Positions 25,589 through 33,440 of a DNA stretch of 36,071 nucleotides are shown piece by piece (positions within the stretch are counted from its first letter, which is position 1; every line of letters starts with the position of its first letter). The notes under the pieces are model-generated. The model searched no databases. It was not told where the DNA came from and was given only the letters and a program-made list of their open reading frames with translations. Source of the stretch: SAR324 cluster bacterium (GTDB taxonomy: Bacteria; SAR324; NAC60-12); NCBI GenBank assembly GCA_015231885.1, contig JADGAT010000052.1, positions 1-36,071 of the forward strand, read 5' to 3'. The translations under genes and the position numbers were made by a program.

Positions 25589-26458
25589 TTAATGAGCCTC
25601 TATTTTTTGCCAGGTGAGATAAATATTGGTTCCAAAAATCAATAAGGCACCTGCCCACCCATACAGAGAAAGAGAAGGATCCAGCACCAAATAGGGCCCC
25701 AGTATGGCTGCCAGTAAAATTCGTGCGGATGAAATAATTCCGCCTTCCAAGGCCGTCACATATCGAAAGCCAAGGGTCAGTAAATACTGCCCAGCAATAC
25801 CAAAAATCGAACACAACATCAGATAGCGTAGCTCCAGTGAATCAGGCCAATGGATTTCTTGATGGAAAACAGCATATAGCAAAACACTGCCTAAACCAAA
25901 CACAAATAATAAAATAGTATCGGTGTTGTTGTGCTGTCTGGCTAAGTTGAGAGAGATGATGGCAATTGATGCCATTATCCCTGAAGCCAAACCCCATAGA
26001 TTATTCCATGCTATGTTGATTTCGCCCGGTGCCAGGATTAAAAGGATTCCACAAAAAGCAAGGAGGGCGCAGCTATAAGTTTTCCAATCGCCCTGCTCTT
26101 TGAAAAAAAACCATGAAATTACAGCAATAAACAAAGGATAAGTCATGTTCAGGATGTTTGCTTCTGCAACGGTTGTTACATCCACAGCTTTGAAAAAGCA
26201 AAAGACGGCAATGATATTGGTGACTGTCCGAGTGATCAGCAAATCATAGCGTTTGGGATAGAGGGGTTGGCGCTTGATCAACAGAATTCCTATAATAAAA
26301 AAAAATCCTAGCAGCACCCGAGAAAAAGCGAAAAAACTTGGATGCAAAACCACCTCGGTTTTTGCCCACCGGATGGAAACAGTCGACAAATAAAAGCAAA
26401 ACGCCGAAGCAAAAACGACAAGACTGCCCATTATTTCTTTGGAAGAAAAAGAGGTCAT
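25589..26458 (-). CDS. EamA/DMT-superfamily membrane transporter
   Basis: 289 aa with ten hydrophobic segments arranged as two five-helix EamA repeats. Seen: N-terminal FASAFCFYLSTVSIRWAKTE, the first repeat's FCFFKAVDVTTVAEANILN followed by YPLFIAVISWFFFKEQGDW (the characteristic loop), and the second repeat's LGFRYVTALEGGIISSARIL followed by ALLIFGTNIYL. It is typical of drug/metabolite exporters in the inner membrane, with unknown substrate (amino acids, nucleotide sugars or other metabolites are usual). It reads leftward into hemW with a 12-bp gap. The functional link to HemW is not evident. Confidence 0.88.
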   Translation of the reverse strand: MTSFSSKEIMGSLVVFASAFCFYLSTVSIRWAKTEVVLHPSFFAFSRVLLGFFFIIGILLIKRQPLYPKRYDLLITRTVTNIIAVFCFFKAVDVTTVAEANILNMTYPLFIAVISWFFFKEQGDWKTYSCALLAFCGILLILAPGEINIAWNNLWGLASGIMASIAIISLNLARQHNNTDTILLFVFGLGSVLLYAVFHQEIHWPDSLELRYLMLCSIFGIAGQYLLTLGFRYVTALEGGIISSARILLAAILGPYLVLDPSLSLYGWAGALLIFGTNIYLTWQKIEAH

Positions 26459-26673
26459 TGGGAGATGATGGAAAGTACTGAGAATGAAAAAAGAAATTTT
26501 GTCAAAATCATCAATAGATTACAGATATTTCCTTGATTTATAACAAGTTATTAAAGATTGATTTCATGAATAGGATGGACTATTGTGATCGATCTATCAA
26601 GATTTGATGAATAAAAAAACTCTGCATTTTCTGTAAAAATCTGTTTTACCAACTTTCATTAATAAGGAAATTT

Positions 26674-29600
26674 ATGAAAATTGACCGCTTATACACCAAG
26701 GAAGGTAAAGCCCCTTATGATTCCATTGAATTCACTACTTCTTCTTCTGTCATCCGCAATCCAGATGGCTCTGTTGTGTTTGAATGGAAAGAGGTAAAGG
26801 TTCCTAAAAACTGGTCACAGGTCGCCACTGACATTATGGCGCAAAAGTATTTTCGTAAAGCCGGAATTCCTAAGCACCTCAAATCAGCAAGGGAAAAAAA
26901 CATTCCCTCCTGGCTGCAGCCTTCTGTTGCCGAGAAAAGTAAATTATCCGAGTTGCCCGCTGAAGAACAAACAACGATAGAAACTGATTCTCGTCAGGTA
27001 TTTCACCGCCTTGCAGGATGCTGGACATACTGGGGTTATAAATGTGGATATTTTGATACAGAAAAAGATGCAAAAGCCTTTTATGATGAAATGTGCTTCA
27101 TGCTGGCCAGTCAAATAGCGGCACCTAATTCTCCACAGTGGTTCAACACAGGACTCGGCTGGGCCTATGATATTTCAGGCCCCTCTCAGGGACACTACTA
27201 TATTGATCCAGAAACAAAACAAATGACAGAATCGACCGATGCTTATACACATCCCCAACCCCATGCCTGTTTTATTCAGTCAGTCAAAGATGACCTGGTG
27301 CAGGATGGCGGAATCATGGACTTGTGGACCCGGGAAGCGCGTCTCTTCAAATATGGTTCTGGCACAGGAACAAACTTTTCTGGTCTACGAGGCGGCAGTG
27401 AACCACTGTCGGGAGGAGGGGTTTCTTCCGGATTGATGTCATTTCTGAAAATTGGAGACACCGCAGCCGGAGCCATCAAATCAGGGGGCACCACCCGCCG
27501 TGCGGCCAAGATGGTCTGTTTGGACTTAGACCACCCCGATATTGAACAGTTTGTCACTTGGAAAGTTAGGGAAGAACAAAAAGTAGCGGCTCTGGTCACT
27601 GGATCTAAAATGATTCGGATGATTCTGAATGAATTGTTTGGAGCTATTCATGGGTGGGACAATCAAGAGGAAAAATTTGATCGTAAGAAAAATAAAAACC
27701 TCCGTCGTGTGATCCAAAAAACATACCAGCATCAAATCCCCCTCAGTTATGTCGAGCGTATTATCGAATTGGCCAAACAGGGATATACGGGAATTGAATT
27801 TGATGAATATGATACCGATTGGAATTCGGAAGCTTATGCTACAGTTTCTGGACAAAATGCCAACAACTCTGTTCGCATCAGTAATGAATTCATGGAGGCT
27901 TTGCAAAAAGATCAAGATTGGAACCTTTATTGGAGAACTGAAAAAACGAATGCTGCCAAAGAAGGAAGACCTCCCAGACCCTGCAAAACCCTCAAGGCCT
28001 CTGAACTGTGGGAGCAAATTGCCTACAGTGCCTGGTCTTCTGCCGATCCGGGACTGCAATTTGATACAACCATCAATGATTGGCATACCTGCCCGGAAGC
28101 CGGCCCTATCCGTGCTTCAAACCCATGTAGTGAGTATATGTTCTTAGACGACACTGCCTGCAACCTGGCATCCTTGAATTTAATGAAATTCCAGGATCCG
28201 AGAACCAAGCGGTTTGATATTAAAAGTTTTCGCCATGCTGCCCGTTTGTGGACAATTGCTTTGGAAATCAGTGTATTGATGGCACAATTCCCCAGTAAAC
28301 GGATTGCCGAACTGTCCTATCAATTCCGTACTTTAGGACTGGGGTATGCCAACCTCGGAACCTATTTAATGACGTCAGGCATTCCTTATGATTCAGAAAA
28401 AGCGACATCGATCTGCAGCGCGATTACGGCAATCATGCACATGACGGCTTATAGCACCTCCGCAGAAATGGCAAAAGAACTGGATCCGTTTCCGGGGTAT
28501 CAAAGCAACCAGGAGCACATGCTCCGAGTGATCCGTAATCATCGACGTGCTGCTTACCGGGTTCCGGAAACAGAGTATGAAGGACTGGCCATCAGCCCGG
28601 TGGGCATTGATAGTCAACATTGCCCTCCTGACTTATTGAAAGCAGCACAAGAAGATGCCGATAAAGCATTGCGATTGGGCGAAAAACATGGTTTCCGCAA
28701 TGCCCAGGTTACTGTCATTGCACCCACTGGAACCATTGGACTTTTGATGGATTGTGATACCACGGGCATTGAACCCGATTTTGCCCTGGTCAAGTTTAAA
28801 AAACTGGCAGGAGGCGGATATTTCAAAATCATCAACCAGTCTATTCCTCCAGCATTAGAAAAATTGGGCTATGACGAATCTCAACAGGAAGATATTGTTC
28901 AGTATGTTAAAGGGCGCGGAACATTACAGGGCAGCCCCTGTATTAACCCTGAATCTTTAAAACAAAAGGGATTCACTGTAGAGGTGATGGGACGCATAGA
29001 AGAACAGCTGTCTTCTGCTTTTGATATTTCCTTTGTCTTCAATAAATGGATTTTGGGAGACGAATTTTGTAAAAAAACCCTTAGATTCACTGAAGAACAG
29101 CTTACGGATTATAATTTCAGCATCTTGAGAGAATTGGGATTTTCTGAAAAAGAGATTGAGGCGGCTAATGATTATATCTGTGGCGCCATGACGATTGAAG
29201 GCGCTCCTCATTTGAAACAAGAGCACTATGCCGTATTTGACTGTGCTAACAAGTGTGGTAAAAAAGGGAAACGGTATATTCTTCCCAAGGCGCACATTCA
29301 CATGATGGCAGCAGCACAGCCATTTATTTCGGGTTCTATTTCCAAAACAATCAATCTTCCTCAGGATGCTTCTGTTTCAAATATCCAGGATGCCTATTTG
29401 TCATCCTGGAAACTGGGATTGAAATGCAATGCATTGTACCGGGATGGCAGTAAATTGAGCCAGCCCCTCAACACCAGTATTGATGATCATTTATGGGAAG
29501 AAGAAACGGGAGAACAACAGCAGGAGCAGGTCAGGGAAATTCAGATTGCAGAACGGATTGTTCATCGTTATCTTGCAAAACGTCGTCGCTTGCCTGATCG

Positions 29601-30348
29601 CCGTAAGGGATACACGCAAAAAGCCGTTATTGGCGGGCATAAAGTATATTTGCGCACCGGAGAATATCCTGATGGCACACTAGGAGAAATTTTTCTGGAC
29701 ATGCATAAAGAAGGTGCAGCCTTCCGTAGCATCATGAATTCCTTTGCTATTGCCATTTCCCTGGGTCTGCAGCATGGAGTGCCCCTGGAAGAATATGTGG
29801 AAGCCTTTGTTTTCACCCGCTTTGAACCCAATGGCATGGTCTCCGGCAACAATGCGATTAAAATGAGCACATCCATTATTGATTATATTTTCCGTGAGCT
29901 GGCCATCACCTACCTGGAACGCAATGATCTGGCGCATGTCAAACCGGATGATTTGCAAGTCAGCGAACTGCATTCCCGTAAAGAAAGCGAACCTGAATAT
30001 GATGATGAAGAAGTCGTCGCAGAGCGCACACTGGATAAGTTGGTACAGCGCCAATCCGGGCTCAATCATTCTGGTCAGGCAGAAAAGGAGAGACGCTCGG
30101 ATGTGAGCGTGCCCGTATTGGCTGATCAATCTTCTGTACCTTCAGAAAGTGTACAACTCTCTGCTTCTGCTGTATCAGAAGCAAGTGATGACTGGTCGCT
30201 GGAGCTTTCGGCTCAAGACAAGATGCAGGAAGCACGATTGAAGGGATACGAAGGGGAGTGTTGCACCAGCTGCTGGCAATTCACTATGGTTCGCAACGGA
30301 TCCTGCCTCAAGTGCATGTCTTGTGGTGCTACAAGCGGGTGTTCTTAG
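26674..30348 (+). CDS. nrdJ: Class II (adenosylcobalamin-dependent) ribonucleotide reductase
   Basis: 1224 aa. Seen: [12 protein letters not shown] (first redox Cys); [34 protein letters not shown]; the catalytic N483-P-C485-S-E487 triad (NxCxE); [31 protein letters not shown]; a TSCPD-type domain late in the chain ([16 protein letters not shown]); and a Cys-rich tail ([19 protein letters not shown]) that shuttles electrons. It makes deoxyribonucleotides from ribonucleotides with a B12-generated radical and works with or without oxygen. Length matches large one-chain NrdJ proteins. AAGGAA lies 8 nt before the ATG. No class I or III partner genes are nearby. It is transcribed alone and converges on the kinase-like gene 5 bp away. 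I could not recognise a cobalamin riboswitch or NrdR box upstream. Confidence 0.94.
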   Translation: MKIDRLYTKEGKAPYDSIEFTTSSSVIRNPDGSVVFEWKEVKVPKNWSQVATDIMAQKYFRKAGIPKHLKSAREKNIPSWLQPSVAEKSKLSELPAEEQTTIETDSRQVFHRLAGCWTYWGYKCGYFDTEKDAKAFYDEMCFMLASQIAAPNSPQWFNTGLGWAYDISGPSQGHYYIDPETKQMTESTDAYTHPQPHACFIQSVKDDLVQDGGIMDLWTREARLFKYGSGTGTNFSGLRGGSEPLSGGGVSSGLMSFLKIGDTAAGAIKSGGTTRRAAKMVCLDLDHPDIEQFVTWKVREEQKVAALVTGSKMIRMILNELFGAIHGWDNQEEKFDRKKNKNLRRVIQKTYQHQIPLSYVERIIELAKQGYTGIEFDEYDTDWNSEAYATVSGQNANNSVRISNEFMEALQKDQDWNLYWRTEKTNAAKEGRPPRPCKTLKASELWEQIAYSAWSSADPGLQFDTTINDWHTCPEAGPIRASNPCSEYMFLDDTACNLASLNLMKFQDPRTKRFDIKSFRHAARLWTIALEISVLMAQFPSKRIAELSYQFRTLGLGYANLGTYLMTSGIPYDSEKATSICSAITAIMHMTAYSTSAEMAKELDPFPGYQSNQEHMLRVIRNHRRAAYRVPETEYEGLAISPVGIDSQHCPPDLLKAAQEDADKALRLGEKHGFRNAQVTVIAPTGTIGLLMDCDTTGIEPDFALVKFKKLAGGGYFKIINQSIPPALEKLGYDESQQEDIVQYVKGRGTLQGSPCINPESLKQKGFTVEVMGRIEEQLSSAFDISFVFNKWILGDEFCKKTLRFTEEQLTDYNFSILRELGFSEKEIEAANDYICGAMTIEGAPHLKQEHYAVFDCANKCGKKGKRYILPKAHIHMMAAAQPFISGSISKTINLPQDASVSNIQDAYLSSWKLGLKCNALYRDGSKLSQPLNTSIDDHLWEEETGEQQQEQVREIQIAERIVHRYLAKRRRLPDRRKGYTQKAVIGGHKVYLRTGEYPDGTLGEIFLDMHKEGAAFRSIMNSFAIAISLGLQHGVPLEEYVEAFVFTRFEPNGMVSGNNAIKMSTSIIDYIFRELAITYLERNDLAHVKPDDLQVSELHSRKESEPEYDDEEVVAERTLDKLVQRQSGLNHSGQAEKERRSDVSVPVLADQSSVPSESVQLSASAVSEASDDWSLELSAQDKMQEARLKGYEGECCTSCWQFTMVRNGSCLKCMSCGATSGCS

Positions 30349-30353
30349 AATCA

Positions 30354-31859
30354 TTATTTGGATGCCATCAGCATTAGTGCTAGCTCAGATAAATCCAAGC
30401 GGACCTGATGCTGGCGCAACAAACCGCCAATGACAATCAAAACCCTAGCCATCAGAACAAAATTATCCGGAATCTTTACCTGTACCTGCCGCATGACTTC
30501 CAGGTAATATTGCATCTTGGTCAATTGATTGAAGTCATCATTTGCTTTCTGGGCCAACAACTGTTTGAGTCGTTCGGGATCGGGACAGACAAATCCTGCT
30601 TCCTCAAGCAACACATCAATCTTCTCGTTGTTTTCCAGCAGAAGCGCAACCAGCACTCCTTGATATGCCTTCGTTTCAGCTTTAGATAAACTTCCAATTG
30701 CCCCAAAATCCAACAGTGCAATCTTTCCTTGAGGTGTTACAAAGAAATTTCCAGGGTGGGGGTCGGCATGAAATAGCCCCTTCACAAACAGCTGTTTGAA
30801 GAAACTATGCACCAGTTCTTTGAGAACAGGCTCTGCTGCAGTAGGAACATCCGCCAAAAACTGGCGAATGGGCATGCCTTCAATAAAATACATTCCCAGG
30901 GTACGAGGTGTTAACAATTCCTTAATCAAAATGGGATACTCCCATTGTTGGTTTTCATAGGAACTAAAAAACTGGGTCAGGTTGCTGGCCTCATTGTAAT
31001 AGTCCAACTCTTTGAGGATGCTTTTGGATAATTCTCGAACAATTTGCTCCAGGTCCAGCAGTTCAAATTGTGAATTCAATAAAGAAGCTGCTAATTCAAA
31101 AAATTTGAGATCAGCATGCACCCGTTCGGAAACACCAGGAATCTGGACTTTGATGGCTGTAACGGGACCATAAGACAGTTGGGCCTTGTACACCTGTCCA
31201 ATAGAAGCGGTGGCCAGAGGTTTTTTATCGATGGAACTGAATCGTTCCTGCCAATTTTCACCAAGTGTTTCTTTCAAAACAGTCTCAATTTCATCCCAGG
31301 CAACCGGGTCCGCCTGGTCCTGCAGGCTTGCTAAAGTGTTTCTGTAAACTGAGGGAAGCTCCCCATAATGGCAGCTGATGAATTGTGCGGCTTTCACCCA
31401 GGCACCTCCCTGCTTCCGGCAAAGTGCCGCCAGCTCTTCCGCATTTTGTTGATGAAGCACCTTTAACTGTTCTGTGCGCTCTGTTTCTGAAAGATTGGAA
31501 GATTTTAACTGAAGTGCTTTGTGACGCCCGACAAGAAAAAAAAGAGTCTGCATGGCATCCCAATAGCGGCCTCGGTGCTCAAAAGTATCTGATATGGTCT
31601 TCCACCCACTTTGGAAAAGACTCTGAATTTGTCCCAACTCTTCCATCGCATCATTCGATTTACCAGAAATCGAAGAAAGCATCTCTGCAATTTGTAGTTC
31701 TATCTGTTCCCAGAAAGACTTCCCTTCTTCTTTGCTGTAATCATTCTCTGTGTTAGCATTCAGAGAACCTGTAACAATATTTTTTGCGAATTGGTCAGCA
31801 GTTTTTGCCAATTCTTCGATTAATTGTTTGGACCTTTTTATCATTTCATTGGAACTCAT
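30354..31859 (-). CDS. ABC1/UbiB-family (AarF-like) atypical kinase
   Basis: 501 aa. Seen: an N-terminal helical region (about 1-130), a motif KAAQ in AWVKAAQFIS where the family hallmark is KxGQ, an Ala-rich loop ATASIGQVYKAQ, VTAIKVQIPGV with the nucleotide-binding Lys, FHADPHPGNFF (the catalytic loop), and LLDFGAIG (the DFG segment). These identify the ABC1/UbiB fold used in ubiquinone synthesis and lipid-associated processes. No C-terminal membrane helix is obvious, unlike UbiB. GGAAAGG lies shortly before the ATG. It is convergent with nrdJ. It may be a UbiB-like accessory factor or a paralogue, and the altered KxGQ could change its activity. Confidence 0.85.
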   Translation of the reverse strand: MSSNEMIKRSKQLIEELAKTADQFAKNIVTGSLNANTENDYSKEEGKSFWEQIELQIAEMLSSISGKSNDAMEELGQIQSLFQSGWKTISDTFEHRGRYWDAMQTLFFLVGRHKALQLKSSNLSETERTEQLKVLHQQNAEELAALCRKQGGAWVKAAQFISCHYGELPSVYRNTLASLQDQADPVAWDEIETVLKETLGENWQERFSSIDKKPLATASIGQVYKAQLSYGPVTAIKVQIPGVSERVHADLKFFELAASLLNSQFELLDLEQIVRELSKSILKELDYYNEASNLTQFFSSYENQQWEYPILIKELLTPRTLGMYFIEGMPIRQFLADVPTAAEPVLKELVHSFFKQLFVKGLFHADPHPGNFFVTPQGKIALLDFGAIGSLSKAETKAYQGVLVALLLENNEKIDVLLEEAGFVCPDPERLKQLLAQKANDDFNQLTKMQYYLEVMRQVQVKIPDNFVLMARVLIVIGGLLRQHQVRLDLSELALMLMASK

Positions 31860-32071
31860 CGTACCTTTCCAGTTTGCTTTTTGGCTTGAGATATATATTG
31901 ATGGACTTTACAATAAGCGTTTTTTGAAAGCAGGGCATTCCTAATTTTTTAAAGGCTCAGCAAGATCCTGTTCTGGATTTCAATGATTTATGCCGCTTCC
32001 CTAAACATACTAGATACTTCTTCCCTTTTCCTCAACACATACTTTAACATTTCTCTGCACATGATCAACAT

Positions 32072-33364
32072 ATGGAAACATCAATCAATAAAATTGGCGT
32101 AATTGGATTAGGATACGTTGGATTGCCATTGGCCGTTGAATTTGCCAAACAATATGACGTTCTTGGATTTGATACCAACTCAGAAAAAATCAAAGAACTG
32201 GAAAACGGTATTGATCGGACCAAAGAAGTATCGTCAGAAGCACTTGCGGCGAGTTCCATGAAATATACTGCCAATCCTGAGGAAATCGGGTCCTGCGATT
32301 TCATCATCATTGCGGTTCCCACACCAGTCACTAAATCAAAAATTCCGGATTTGAGTCCCTTGATTGGCGCCAGCACCATTGCAGGGCAGTATCTGCAAAA
32401 AGGCTGCACGATTGTTTACGAATCCACTGTTTACCCGGGGGCCACCGAAGAAGAATGCATTCCTCTTCTTGAAAAATATTCTGGTTTGCAGTGTGGAACC
32501 GATTTCACAGTGGGTTATTCTCCAGAGCGCATCAACCCTGGAGACAAAGAACACACATTGACTAAAATCACAAAAGTCGTATCTGGTATGAATCCAGAGT
32601 GCCTTGAATTGATTGCAGCCGTATATGGCAGTATTATCGAAGCAGGAGTTTTTAAAGCCAGTTCCATTAAAGTTGCAGAAGCTGCTAAAGTGATTGAGAA
32701 CACACAACGAGATTTGAACATTGCCTTGATGAATGAGCTTGCCTTAATTTTTGAAAAAATGGGTATCCGTACTCAAGAAGTATTAGCCGCAGCAGGAACA
32801 AAATGGAATTTTTTAAAATTTACCCCGGGTCTGGTGGGAGGCCATTGTATTGGAGTAGATCCCTATTATCTAACTCACAAAGCCATGTCTCTGGGATATC
32901 ACCCTGCTATGATTTTAGCAGGACGCCGCATCAACGACAGCATGGGGCGTTTGGTTGGAGAAAAAACCATTCGTCTGCTGATTGCAGCAGGAAAAACTAT
33001 CAGAACCGCTCGCGTGTTACTGCTTGGATTCACATTCAAGGAAAATGTGCCCGATGTGCGCAACACCAAAGTCATTGACATTATTGAGGAGCTCCATCAA
33101 TGGGGATGCGGTCTGGACATCTATGATCCGATTGCTGATCAGGAAGATGCACAGGAAGAATACAATATTACTTTCATTCCTTCTCCTTCCACAAAAACAT
33201 ATGATGCCATCATCTTAGCAGTCGGGCATGAAGTATTTTTGGAGAAGGGTTATAATGATTTAACCCGTTATCTCAATTTCGATTTAGGCCAGGGGGTCTT
33301 TATTGATGTGAGATCCTGTTTTCCGCCTCCCAACGATCCCAAGGTTTTATACTGGAGCCTATGA
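32072..33364 (+). CDS. tviB: UDP-N-acetyl-hexosamine 6-dehydrogenase (TviB/VipA/WbpA type)
   Basis: 430 aa. Seen: NAD-binding GLGYVGLPLAVEFA near the N-terminus (residues 12-25) with the acidic end GFDTN; TVYPGATEEECIP; YSPERINPGDKEHT; the central helix LNIALMNELALIF; GGHCIGVDPYYLTHKA with nucleophile Cys259; RRINDSM; LLGFTFKENVPDVRNTK; and a C-terminal UDP-binding domain. The overall match is to enzymes that oxidise UDP-GalNAc or UDP-GlcNAc to the uronic acid for surface polysaccharides. No glycosyltransferases are next to it, so the polysaccharide locus, if any, is elsewhere. Start ATG 32072 has no clear Shine-Dalgarno sequence. UDP-glucose dehydrogenase is a less likely reading. Confidence 0.85.
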   Translation: METSINKIGVIGLGYVGLPLAVEFAKQYDVLGFDTNSEKIKELENGIDRTKEVSSEALAASSMKYTANPEEIGSCDFIIIAVPTPVTKSKIPDLSPLIGASTIAGQYLQKGCTIVYESTVYPGATEEECIPLLEKYSGLQCGTDFTVGYSPERINPGDKEHTLTKITKVVSGMNPECLELIAAVYGSIIEAGVFKASSIKVAEAAKVIENTQRDLNIALMNELALIFEKMGIRTQEVLAAAGTKWNFLKFTPGLVGGHCIGVDPYYLTHKAMSLGYHPAMILAGRRINDSMGRLVGEKTIRLLIAAGKTIRTARVLLLGFTFKENVPDVRNTKVIDIIEELHQWGCGLDIYDPIADQEDAQEEYNITFIPSPSTKTYDAIILAVGHEVFLEKGYNDLTRYLNFDLGQGVFIDVRSCFPPPNDPKVLYWSL

Positions 33365-33440
33365 TCAAAGAATGATCAATGAAGAATTAGAAATATATTG
33401 TACAAGCGAACCTGTCACGGCCCACTTAAGGTAATTACCC

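Noticed and set aside
26459..26673. Cobalamin riboswitch or NrdR boxes before nrdJ
   Set aside because: I looked for a B12-box-like core and paired NrdR-like boxes in the 215-bp leader and found no convincing match.
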